The notes under the pieces are model-generated. The model had not been told where the DNA came from. It saw only the letters and a program-made list of their open reading frames with translations, and ran no database searches. Shown here in pieces: positions 51,753 through 61,300 of a stretch of 64,000 bases of DNA (within the stretch, counting starts at the first letter, position 1; the number at the start of each line of letters is the position of its first letter). The position numbers and the translations under genes were made by a program. Origin of the DNA: Geminicoccaceae bacterium (GTDB lineage: Bacteria > Pseudomonadota > Alphaproteobacteria > Geminicoccales > Geminicoccaceae); NCBI GenBank assembly GCA_020638465.1, contig JACKIM010000002.1, positions 248,001 through 312,000 on the forward strand. The letters are read 5' to 3'.

Positions 51753-52569
51753 GACTTATCCCGAGATAGGCATCGATCACCTCCGGATCGCTGCGGACCT
51801 CGTCGGGCGGTCCGTCGGCGAGCTTGCGGCCATAGTCGAGTACGACGACGCGGTCGGAGATGTCCATGACCACACCCATGTCATGCTCGATGAGGGCGAC
51901 CGTGGTGCCGAATTCCTCGTTCACGTCGAGGATGAAGCGGCACATGTCCTCCTTTTCCTCGAGGTTCATGCCGGCCATGGGCTCGTCGAGCAGTAGCAGT
52001 TCAGGTTCGGCAGCGAGCGCTCTGGCCAGCTCGACGCGCTTTTGCAGGCCGTAGGGCAGCTTGCCCACAGGCACGTTGCGAATGGCCTGAATCTCGAGGA
52101 AATCGATGATGTGTTCGACGAAGGCCCTGTGCTCCAGCTCTTCCTCCTGTGCGCCACCCCAGTAGATCGCCTGGGCAAGGAAGCCCGCCTTCATCTTGAG
52201 GACGCGCCCGGTCATGATGTTGTCGAGTGTGCTCATGCCGCGGAACAGGGCGATGTTCTGGAAGGTGCGGGCGATGCCGGTGGCCGCTGCATGATGGGTT
52301 CGCATCCGCTTGCGGGTCTGTCCCTTCCAGGTGATTCTTCCCTCCTGTGGATGGTAGAAGCCATTGATGACGTTGAGCATGGATGACTTGCCCGCACCGT
52401 TCGGGCCGATGATCGCCCTGATCTCTCCCTTCCTGATGTCGAAACTGATGTTGGAGAGGGCGACTACTCCGCCGAAGCGAAGGGTGATGTCTTCCACCTG
52501 CAGGAGGATTTCGCCGATCCGGCGCTTGCGGCCGGTTGACGAGACGCTGCCGACACTTTCTTCGGTCAT
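51745..52569 (-). CDS. livG: Branched-chain-type ABC transporter ATPase LivG
   Basis: A 274-aa LivG-type ATPase. Walker A is IIGPNGAGKSSMLNVINGF, 'GIARTFQNIALF' is the Q-loop, the signature region 'LPYGLQKRVELARALA' carries the degenerate LivG signature, and Walker B is LLLLDEPMAGMN. The H-loop IEHDMGVVMDISDRVVVLDYG is typical. The ATG overlaps the end of the acyl-CoA synthetase gene by four bases, so all these genes share one transcript. Confidence 0.94.
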   Translation of the reverse strand: MTEESVGSVSSTGRKRRIGEILLQVEDITLRFGGVVALSNISFDIRKGEIRAIIGPNGAGKSSMLNVINGFYHPQEGRITWKGQTRKRMRTHHAAATGIARTFQNIALFRGMSTLDNIMTGRVLKMKAGFLAQAIYWGGAQEEELEHRAFVEHIIDFLEIQAIRNVPVGKLPYGLQKRVELARALAAEPELLLLDEPMAGMNLEEKEDMCRFILDVNEEFGTTVALIEHDMGVVMDISDRVVVLDYGRKLADGPPDEVRSDPEVIDAYLGISHE

Positions 52570-54518
52570 GCAACCTTCTCGCGGTTGGAACTGGTGCCCG
52601 TCATGCGATGAATCGCGAGATCGGCGCGGATTTGTCCCTTTCGTCCGTCCTCGAAGGTGATCTCGGTCTCCACGAGAATGCTCTCCCGGTCCCCATAGAG
52701 GGCGTCGATCAGCTGGGTGTAGCGCGCGTCGATGATGTTGCGGCGCACCTTGCGGGTCCGGGTCAGTTCGCCATCGTCGGGATCGAGTTCCTTGTACAGC
52801 AGCAGGAACGTCCGGATGCGCTGGGCTTCGGGCAGTGTCGCGTTCACGCCCTCCACGGCGTTCGCGATCAACTGGCAGACACGGGGATTGCCGGCGAGGT
52901 TCTGGTAGTTTGTGAAGCCGATCCGGCTGGTCTCGGCCCACTTGCCGACCATCGAATAGCGAATGCAGATGATGGCTGCCAGAAACGGCCGCCCATTCCC
53001 GAGCACCACCGCCTCGCCGATATAAGGCGAGAATTTGAGCTTGTTTTCAATGAATTGCGGGCTGAACCGGTCACCGTTGCCGGTTGTCGCGATATCGCTG
53101 ATACGATCTATGATCGTCAAACGTCCCTTATCGTCAAAAAAGCCGGCATCGCCCGTCCGCATCCAGCCGTCCGGAGTCAGGGTCTCGGCCGTGGCCTTCT
53201 CGTCGAGATAGAAGCCCTTGAACATGCCGGGTGTCCTGGTCTGGATCTCGCCCACGCCCCGGGTATCCGGATCGGCAATTCGCACCTTGCAGTCGGTGAA
53301 GGGGATACCCGAGGTGTCGAAGTCGATCTCCCTGCCGGTCTGCAGGGTGTAGGCGCCCGACAGCTCGGTCTGGCCATAGAGCTGGCGCAGCGGTACGCCC
53401 ATGGCGAGAAAGAACTTGAAGGTATCCGGGCCCGTCGCGGCACCGCCGGTGGCGGCCGACCGGACCTTGCCGAAGCCCAGCCGGTCGCGCAGGGCGCTCA
53501 TCAGGATCAGTTCGGCGATCCAGCTGCGTCGACCTCTTTCTATGGCCGTTACCCCGAGGCGGACGCACGTGTCGAAAATCCAGCGGGTCAGCGGACCCGA
53601 ATCGAGAATGCGCGAACGTATGTCGGCAGCGGTCTGCTCCCATACGCGGGGGGCAAGCAGCAGATGGGTCGGTCCGATCTCGCGCAGGTCATGCATGGCC
53701 GTTTCGGAGTTTTCGGGAAAGTTGATCCGAATGCGCGAGAGTAACGGCATCCCGATCACATAAACCTGCTCCATGATCCATGGCAGCGGCAGCATGCAGA
53801 CATATTCATCGGTGGGTTCTCGTGGATCGGCTTCGAGGTATCGGGACAGATGGGTGAGGAATGCCTTGTGGCCGAGCATGGCCAGCTTGGGGTTCGACGT
53901 GGTGCCGGAGGTGGTGCAGAGGATTCCCACATCGTCACCGGACCCCTTGCCGATTTCATCCTCGAACAGGGAGGATTGGTTTTTGTGTAATGTTGAGCCG
54001 CGCTCGACCAGCTCGGTCCAGCTCACCAGACGTGGATCGTCATATTTCCGCATGCCCCGGTCATCGTGGTAGACAATCCAGCGGATCGACCCGACCCGGT
54101 CCGCCACGTCGAGCATCTTGTCGACCTGTTCCTCGTCCTCCGCCATGACGATCGGTGCCCGGGCATAATCGAGCAGATAGGTGGCCTCGTCCGGCAGCAC
54201 GTCCTCGTAGATGCCAAGACTCATCGCCCCCGCGGAGTGTCCGGCGAGTGCGCTCCAGACCCAGTTGGGCCGGTTACGGCCGATGATTGCCAGGACACCG
54301 CCGCGCTCCAGCCCCAGAGCCTTGAGGCCGAAGAAGATGTCACGGACCCGGTCCCGGCATTGTCCCCAACTGTAGACATTCCAGATTCCGAGGTCCTTCT
54401 CGCGCATGGCGACTTCATCGGACCAGTTGGCCGCATTGTGCAGGAGAAGCTTGGGGAATGTATCGAGCTCGGCAAGCGAAGGCAGCCTCATCCGGCTGTC
54501 TCCCGTCCCAAGCGCCAT
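52566..54518 (-). CDS. AMP-forming long-chain acyl-CoA synthetase-like protein
   Basis: A 650-aa ANL-superfamily enzyme. The P-loop is CTTSGTTSNPKLAML (~199-213), the adenine motif LYGQTELSGAYT (~365), 'GWMRTGDAGFFDDKGRLTIIDR' contains the ribose Asp and hinge, and 'TTGNGDRFSPQFIENKLKFSPYI' replaces the more usual K-x-x-x-G-E-x-I-x-P form. The length matches long-chain acyl-CoA synthetases of the AAE15/16 group often found beside liv transporters in proteobacteria. It is first gene of the ten-gene run ending in ccmB. ATG at 54491 (MRLPSLAELD) is an alternative start. Confidence 0.9.
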   Translation of the reverse strand: MALGTGDSRMRLPSLAELDTFPKLLLHNAANWSDEVAMREKDLGIWNVYSWGQCRDRVRDIFFGLKALGLERGGVLAIIGRNRPNWVWSALAGHSAGAMSLGIYEDVLPDEATYLLDYARAPIVMAEDEEQVDKMLDVADRVGSIRWIVYHDDRGMRKYDDPRLVSWTELVERGSTLHKNQSSLFEDEIGKGSGDDVGILCTTSGTTSNPKLAMLGHKAFLTHLSRYLEADPREPTDEYVCMLPLPWIMEQVYVIGMPLLSRIRINFPENSETAMHDLREIGPTHLLLAPRVWEQTAADIRSRILDSGPLTRWIFDTCVRLGVTAIERGRRSWIAELILMSALRDRLGFGKVRSAATGGAATGPDTFKFFLAMGVPLRQLYGQTELSGAYTLQTGREIDFDTSGIPFTDCKVRIADPDTRGVGEIQTRTPGMFKGFYLDEKATAETLTPDGWMRTGDAGFFDDKGRLTIIDRISDIATTGNGDRFSPQFIENKLKFSPYIGEAVVLGNGRPFLAAIICIRYSMVGKWAETSRIGFTNYQNLAGNPRVCQLIANAVEGVNATLPEAQRIRTFLLLYKELDPDDGELTRTRKVRRNIIDARYTQLIDALYGDRESILVETEITFEDGRKGQIRADLAIHRMTGTSSNREKVA

Positions 54519-54790
54519 GCAGATCGCCAGCGATCAGGTTGGCGGCAGTCCATGCCGCTTTTGTGCCATGACACGTTCGTCGCACGCCTCCCTGGTTTTT
54601 GACGCGCTATCGATTGTGTTCTTGATGACGGGTTGAATGACGAGCGTCAACAGTCCGTGATTGGAGGCTGTTCGCGCGCGCGATCCTCGTTGCAGGAAAC
54701 GGCGGCGGTCGAGGCGGTCCGGATCTGCCCCGTCTCCCGGCTGCCTGACGGCATCGGGAAGGCGGTGACTGGCGGAAGAAAAGGGGACGA

Positions 54791-55675
54791 TCAGGCGGAG
54801 CGGGCGCGATTGTCGACGGCACCGCGCCGGGGAATCAGCTGGCGATTACCATCGGGGAAGGTGGTACAGACCTGATTGCGACCGGATCGCTTGGCCACGT
54901 AGAGCGCATCGTCGGCACGGGCAACGAGCTCCTCGACGCTCACCTGACCGCCTTGCGTCGAGGCCAGCCCGACACTGACGGTGAGCGACAAGACGTCGCT
55001 GCTCTGTTCGATCATGCCCCGCAGCCGCTCGGCAGCCAGTGTGGCGGCCCGCATATCGGTATTGGGCATCAGCACGACAAATTCGTCGCCGCCATAACGT
55101 GCGGCGTAGTCGGTTTGCCGCAGGCCCTGCTTGAGGACACGGGCAAGCTGACGCAGGGCGAGATCGCCGCGTGCATGACCGTCATTGTCGTTGAGCGTCT
55201 TCAGCCCATCGACGTCGATGAACAGCAAAGCCAGCGGTTGAGCAAAGCGCCGTGCCAGGGCCGTCGCGTCGCGCGCGCGCTCTATGAAACAGCGGCGATT
55301 GCCCAGTCCCGTAAGCTCATCGGTATTGGCAAGTCTGCTGAAGCGGTGTTCGGCCTGGGTCTTCCGGTCGATTTCGACCTGCAGTCGACGGGAATTTTCC
55401 ATCAGGAGCGATATGATGAACAGACCTGCAACCAGTACCGGCATCGTGGCAATAAGAGGAAATATGATGAGCATCATGATGCGGTCATATTCGGATAATT
55501 CAATGATACTACTGATCAAGTATCCCATAGTGACCAAGATCACCGATCCGGCAAGAACGGTAATGAAGCTCATGAAAAAAAGAAAGGTCAGGTTCGAGTT
55601 TTCGGTAATCGCTTGAAACCGGATAAGGAGTGTGCGTTTAAGATGGCCGATAAACTGAACCACACTCTCACCCAT
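54791..55675 (-). CDS. Membrane-bound diguanylate cyclase (GGDEF)
   Basis: A 294-aa protein with two N-terminal membrane helices (about 30-57 and 66-93), a short coiled linker (SRRLQVEIDRKTQAEHRFSRL), and a GGDEF domain. The active site is RYGGDEFVVLMP; the N-terminal domain block is NTDELTGLGNRRCFIERA. An inhibitory I-site RQTD lies exactly five residues before GGDEF, so product inhibition by c-di-GMP is expected. There is no periplasmic sensor domain of note. The ATG at 55675 is preferred to an upstream TTG at 55708. It may influence attachment, as c-di-GMP does for holdfast systems, but no direct link is encoded. Confidence 0.9.
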   Translation of the reverse strand: MGESVVQFIGHLKRTLLIRFQAITENSNLTFLFFMSFITVLAGSVILVTMGYLISSIIELSEYDRIMMLIIFPLIATMPVLVAGLFIISLLMENSRRLQVEIDRKTQAEHRFSRLANTDELTGLGNRRCFIERARDATALARRFAQPLALLFIDVDGLKTLNDNDGHARGDLALRQLARVLKQGLRQTDYAARYGGDEFVVLMPNTDMRAATLAAERLRGMIEQSSDVLSLTVSVGLASTQGGQVSVEELVARADDALYVAKRSGRNQVCTTFPDGNRQLIPRRGAVDNRARSA

Positions 55676-55876
55676 TATCGATTGCTGAAATCGCCGGCCG
55701 TAGGGCAACGCATCCGACTCCTGCCTGTTGATTGCGAAGTTCCTCGTTCATCCGGAACAACGGAAGAGTTCATATCATCTTCCCGTTGAAAAGAACAGAA
55801 GCAAATCGAGAAAACAGCAAGGATCTTTCACATCTAATAAGCTTAGAGCGTGTTTTTTGTTATCCTATAAGTAGAA

Positions 55877-57511
55877 TTAGATTGTCAGTCGGAGATGATT
55901 ACCGTTGGGAAAACTGATGGCCGCGCGATGGGTCGCAAATATCGTTGTGCGCGAATGCCTGATCGTCTGGATCTGCTCGATCACTTGGGCTTCCGTGGTC
56001 GCATCGAGTGCGGAGGTTGCCTCGTCGAGCAGCATCACCGGGCTGTCCTTGAGCATCGCCCGGGCCAGACTCAACCGCTGACGCTGCCCCCCGCTGAGAT
56101 GAATGCCCCCCGCGCCGAGCCTTGTTGCATAGCCGTCCGGCAGGCGCTCGATGACCTCGTCGATCCTCGCATGGCGCGCTGCGGCGCGGATGGTGTCTTC
56201 GCTGGCTGTCGGACAGGCATAGGCGATATTGGCGGCGATCGTGTCATCGAACAGCCAGGTGTCCTGACCGACAAAGGCGAAGGAGCGACGCAGTTGTACC
56301 TGGTCGATGTCGCGCAGGTCAAATCCATCAATGAAGATGGAACCGCATTCCACTTCGTGGAAGCGCAGCAACAGGTCGAGCAGGGTCGACTTGCCACAAC
56401 CGGACGGACCAGTGACCACCCAGTGCGAACCCGGTTCGATCTCGAGATCGAAATCGTGAAAGACTCGATGGCTGCCATAGGAGAAGGAAACCTTGCGGAA
56501 CTGGATTCCTCCGCGAGCAATTCTCGCGGCAGGCAAGGTCTTCATTTCGCATTGTGCATGGGGGCGGTCGAGCAGGGCATAGATGCGGCTGGCTGCCGAA
56601 AGCCCCTCATGCATCATGGTATGCAATTTTGCGAGACGCTTCATCGGTTGATAGGCCATGAGCATCGCGGTCAGGAACGAGAAGAAGCGGCCTGGAGTGG
56701 TATGGTCGGACAATACCTGCCAGCCCCCATAGAGGATGACCAGACCTATCATCAGTCCGGTGACGATCTCCACACTGGGAGAAGCCAGTGCCCGATAACG
56801 TGCCGCTGCCAGCTGGACTTCCTTGAAGCGGTCGATCATCGCCGCGACGGCGGCACTTTCCCGGGCCTCCTGTCCATCGGCCTTGACCTGACGGATCGCC
56901 TCGAAGCTGCGTTCCAGCCGGGCCGTCAGCCGACCCATCTGTTCCTGTGCCGCCAATGTCAGTTGGCGAACCTTCCCGCCCATGCGCATCAGCGGTACGG
57001 TAGCGACGGGGAACGCCATGGCAGCCAGCAGTGCGAGCATGGCATCCTGGAACAGCATCAGGACAACGAGGCAGACCAGCGTGAGTGAATCACGGATGAA
57101 ACCTGTGAATACGTTGGAAACGGTCTGGCGCAACAAGGTGACGTCATAGGTCAGGTGCGACAGGAGCGCGCCGGTGCCGCGATCGCGAATATAGGCGAAC
57201 TCGTCGCGAACGAGCCGGGCAAAGAGGCGCTTTTGAAGGTCGCCGACAACATCCTGACCGATCCGGCTGAGCTGGATATCCTCGATGTATCCTGCACCGG
57301 CCCTGATCAGTACCGCGGCCAGAATCGAAAGGGGCACGACGAGCAGCATGACCGGATCGCGCTCAAGAAAGACCTTGTCGAGCGCGGGCTGGACCAGCCA
57401 CGCCTGCACGGCCGTGGCTCCGCCACCGATGGCTGAGGCCGCCAGTGCAACCAGGATGCGCACGCGATGAGGCGCAAGTTCATCGCGTACCATGCGCTGG
57501 CAGATACCCAC
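55877..57511 (-). CDS. MsbA-like ABC exporter (fused permease-ATPase)
   Basis: A 544-aa half-transporter. Six-helix type IV exporter domain (~20-310; 'GTGALLSHLTYDVTLLRQTVSNVF' coupling helix region), then an ATPase with Walker A TGPSGCGKSTLLDLLLRF, Q-loop FVGQDTWLFDDTIAANIAY, signature HLSGGQRQRLSLARAML, Walker B VMLLDEATSALD. It is close to MsbA/lipid-A or multidrug exporters; it is a little short at the C-terminus, ending soon after the H-loop THRAA. It lies 69 bases behind a PmtA-like methyltransferase gene, consistent with membrane lipid handling. Confidence 0.88.
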   Translation of the reverse strand: MGICQRMVRDELAPHRVRILVALAASAIGGGATAVQAWLVQPALDKVFLERDPVMLLVVPLSILAAVLIRAGAGYIEDIQLSRIGQDVVGDLQKRLFARLVRDEFAYIRDRGTGALLSHLTYDVTLLRQTVSNVFTGFIRDSLTLVCLVVLMLFQDAMLALLAAMAFPVATVPLMRMGGKVRQLTLAAQEQMGRLTARLERSFEAIRQVKADGQEARESAAVAAMIDRFKEVQLAAARYRALASPSVEIVTGLMIGLVILYGGWQVLSDHTTPGRFFSFLTAMLMAYQPMKRLAKLHTMMHEGLSAASRIYALLDRPHAQCEMKTLPAARIARGGIQFRKVSFSYGSHRVFHDFDLEIEPGSHWVVTGPSGCGKSTLLDLLLRFHEVECGSIFIDGFDLRDIDQVQLRRSFAFVGQDTWLFDDTIAANIAYACPTASEDTIRAAARHARIDEVIERLPDGYATRLGAGGIHLSGGQRQRLSLARAMLKDSPVMLLDEATSALDATTEAQVIEQIQTIRHSRTTIFATHRAAISFPNGNHLRLTI

Positions 57512-57580
57512 CCAGGATGATGTGAAATGGGCGGGCGGTGGAACAGGTGTGTTGGAACTGGTCAGAGAATCAGGCTGGAA

Positions 57581-58153
57581 TCAGCGTTCGTACTTCCAGA
57601 CATTCGCCGGTGGGAAGTTCCACAGGACGAACTTGGCCAATTTTGCCGTGACCTTGAACTGTGCGGCAGGAATTGGCGAAATCGGCGAGTAGCTGTACTG
57701 AAGCATGAAGCCCTTGCCACCCATCGCGGCCATGGCCTGTTCGATGATCGCCTTTTGGAATTCGATCGGCATTCCGACCATGGGCAGACCGGATATGACC
57801 GTCCCGATATCCTGGATGTCATGATGTGCAAGGATTTCATCCAGGCGAGTGGCATCGCCCTGAATGACCTTCGAACCGGGGAAACGGTCACGCAGATATT
57901 CGAAGAGATGGGTTTCGAGCTCGACCACGATCAGGTTCTCGCGCGGGATGCCGCGCTCGATCAGGCCCTGGGTGATGGCACCCGTACCGCCTCCGAGCTC
58001 GACCACAAACTGGCCGGGCTGCCAGGCAACCTCGTTGGCGATGGCACGCGCCAGGACACGCGACGAGGGGAAAACCGAGCCCATGGACTTCGGTGACCGC
58101 AGCCACTGGCGGAAAAAAACCTCGCCCTCGCGTATCAAGCTGCCTTGCTGCAT
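57581..58153 (-). CDS. PmtA/KsgA-type phospholipid N-methyltransferase-like protein
   Basis: A 190-aa class I methyltransferase of the group that includes rhizobial phosphatidylethanolamine N-methyltransferase PmtA and KsgA-like proteins. SAM motif VVELGGGTGAITQGL (~42-56), 'VVELETHLFEYLRDRFP' (motif II), 'VISGLPMVGMPIEFQ' (the 'GLP' motif of PmtA-type), and C-terminal 'VWKYER' are visible. The start is chosen by the ribosome site: GGAGG lies nine bases before the ATG at 58153, while it abuts the in-frame ATG at 58162. It probably makes methylated PE or phosphatidylcholine. Confidence 0.85.
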   Translation of the reverse strand: MQQGSLIREGEVFFRQWLRSPKSMGSVFPSSRVLARAIANEVAWQPGQFVVELGGGTGAITQGLIERGIPRENLIVVELETHLFEYLRDRFPGSKVIQGDATRLDEILAHHDIQDIGTVISGLPMVGMPIEFQKAIIEQAMAAMGGKGFMLQYSYSPISPIPAAQFKVTAKLAKFVLWNFPPANVWKYER

Positions 58154-58369
58154 ATCGATCATCCTCCAACTTGCGCCGTTCCCGGGTACCTGCGTCATTT
58201 CAGCCGCATTCAGGTACCGATTCTGTCATTCACTTGGATTACCTTGATGAGTGTCCAGCGCCCGGCACAAGGATGCATGATTTGGTTATGGCAATGTGGC
58301 CAACTCATCACGACGGTCGTTAATTGGCAAAGACAAGGCCGGAGCGCAAGACGCGCACGCATAAATTTG

Positions 58370-61300
58370 TCAAACCTTCGCAACAACAGTGCGCGGCAGC
58401 AGCTTTCCAACCACACCGACGGCGACGTTGAGCATGGCCAGATCCGGCCTTTCGGCCATTTCGATTTCCTCCAGCAATGCCCTGTAGCGATCCACGTTCG
58501 TCAGGCTCCGGTGTGACCACTGGGCCACCTGCTCGCCGGCGCTCTCCGTATCGTTGCTGTCGATGCCGGCCGCAAGTGCCGCCGCCGTCAGTTCCCGGAG
58601 AGCTTCGGCGAGGTCATCCTCCAGTGCGCTCAGGGCCATGCGGTCCCAGCGCGAAGTGATGGGCGCACGCTGGATCTGGCTGCGCAGCCATGCGAGATTG
58701 AGACGGGCGTCCAGCGCGAAATAGACCCGCGCCACCCGAAGCATGCTCGAATCGTCGTTTCGGCCGAGCGACTGAGCGACCGTGACGATATCGCATGCCG
58801 ACAGCAGGTGCGGCAGGCCGGCCACCGAACGTGCCAGGTCCCGTTCCGTGCCGGCCTCGACATAGCCGGCGACCGTACCATCGAGGTTGATGGCCTGTTC
58901 CCTGGCCAGCAGCTGTTCGAGATCGCCCATGATGGTCGCGATTGCCGGACGGAAACGGGCGACCGTCTCGCGCAGGCTGATGGCACCCGCGCCATGGGCG
59001 ACGAACCACCGCGTGCCGCGTACCAGCGTGTTGCGGGCCTCATTCAGCATGGCGATCTGTATATCGGAGGGGACATCCATGCCGAGACTCTCGACTGCGG
59101 ACCACAACCCCAGCAGTGCAAAGCTGTCGCGGGTGACGACATAGGCCATTGCGATCTCGTCGAGCGATGACCCCGTCTCATCCTCGAGTTCGCTCATGAA
59201 AACATCGAGGCCGCGATTGACGATGCTATTGGCAAGCCAGGTCGCGACGATCTCGCGGCGCAGGCGGTGACCGGCGATACGGTCCCGGTACTGCCGGCGC
59301 AACGGTCGCGGAAAGTACTTCATGATGTCGACGAGGAAATATTCCCGGTCGGGTAATCCTGTACGGAGCAGATCGTCGTACAGTGTGGTCTTGGCGTAGG
59401 CGAGCAGGACCGCCGCTTCGGGACGGGTCAGGCCGCGATCCGCCTGATGACGCTCACCCAGCTCGACATCGGTCGGAAGGAGCTCGATCTCCCGATTGAG
59501 GCGTCCCGCACGTTCCAGCTTGCGCATCATGCGTTGCTGGGCGTCGAGCATCTGGGGCGCGCGCGCGCCGGTCATGCTGAGAGCGAGATTCTGCAAGATG
59601 TTGTCGCGCAGGCAGAGTTCCCCGACTTCATCGGTCATCTCGGCCAGCAGGACGTCACGCTGCTTCATGGTCATGTCGCCGGCAGCGACGACGTCTCCCA
59701 GCAGGATCTTGATGTTGACCTCGTGGTCGGAGCAGTCGACGCCGGCGGAATTGTCAATGAAATCGGTGTTGATCCGGCCGCCATTGCCGGCGATCTCGAT
59801 CCGCCCGCGCTGGGTGATCCCGAGATTGCCGCCTTCGCCGACGACCCGGGCCCGCAAGTCGCAGCCATCGATACGCAACCCGTCATTGGCCCGGTCCTGC
59901 GCCTCGGCATGGCTTTCCTTCGATCCCTTCACGTAAGTGCCGATGCCACCGTTCCACCAAAGGTCGACCGGCGCCTTGAGAATTGCGTTCATCAGTTCCA
60001 TCGGCGCCAGTTCGGCGTCCTCGATGTGCAGGATGGCTCGGACCTCGGGGGAGAGGTGGATCGACTTCGCGGTTCGCGGGAAAATTCCACCACCGGCACT
60101 GATCTTCGAACGGTCGTAATCATCCCAGCTTGAACGCGGCAGGTTGAACAGCCTCCGGCGTTCGGCGAAGCTCACTGCCGGATCGGGGTCCGGATCAAGG
60201 AAAATGTGGCGGTGATCGAAAGCTGCCACCAGTCGAGTCTGCTCCGACAGCAGCATTCCATTGCCGAAGACATCACCCGACATGTCTCCGATGCCGATCG
60301 CGGTGAACGGGTCGGTCTGGGTGTCGATCCCCATCTCGCGGAAATGCCGCTTGACCGATTCCCACGCACCCTTGGCGGTGATGCCCATCCCCTTGTGATC
60401 GTAGCCGGCCGAACCGCCCGATGCGAAAGCATCGTCGAGCCAGAAGCCGTAGTCGCGGCTGACGCTGTTGGCGATGTCGGAAAAGGTGGCCGTTCCCTTG
60501 TCGGCCGCTACGACCAGATAGGGATCGTCCTCGTCGTAGCGCACGACCCGTTCGGGGGCCTTGATGCCGTCGGTAACGCGATTGTCGGTGATGTCGAGCA
60601 GACCGCTCAGGAACGTCTTGTAGCAGCGGATGCCCTCATCGAGAAAAGCCTGTCGATCGCCGCTTTGTGGAGGTTGCTTCACGACAAAGCCGCCCTTTGC
60701 GCCAACCGGGACAATCACACTGTTCTTGACCATCTGGGCCTTCATCAGGCCAAGGACTTCGGTACGGAAATCCTCGCGCCGGTCCGACCAGCGCAAACCG
60801 CCGCGCGCGACCTTGCCGCCGCGCAGGTGCACGCCCTCGACATGGGGAGCATAGACGAAGATCTCGAAGGCCGGCTTGGGAAGCGGCATTCCCGGGACAT
60901 TGCCGGGGTTCAGCTTCAAGGACAGGTAGGGTTTGGTGTTCCCGGCTGTGTCGCGCTGGAAGGCGTTCGTCCGCAGAGTGGCGTTGATGAGTCCCAGATA
61001 GCGCCGCAGGATGCGGTCTTCATCCAGGATGGCAACATTCTCCAGGCTGTCGCGAATGCGCCGTTCGATTTCCGCGACGCGTGCCTTGCGGTCTCCTTCG
61101 CAGTCGGGGTCGAAACGGGCGTCGAACAGTTCGGCGAGGCTGCGGGCAATATCCGGATTCGAGGTGAACGTGCTCTCGATATAGGCCTGCGAGAACGGGC
61201 TGCCCAGTTGCATGACATATTTGCAGTAGGCGCGCAGGACGATGATCTGGCGGGGCGACAGGCCAGCGGCAAGGACCAGGCGGTTGAAGCCATCATTTTC

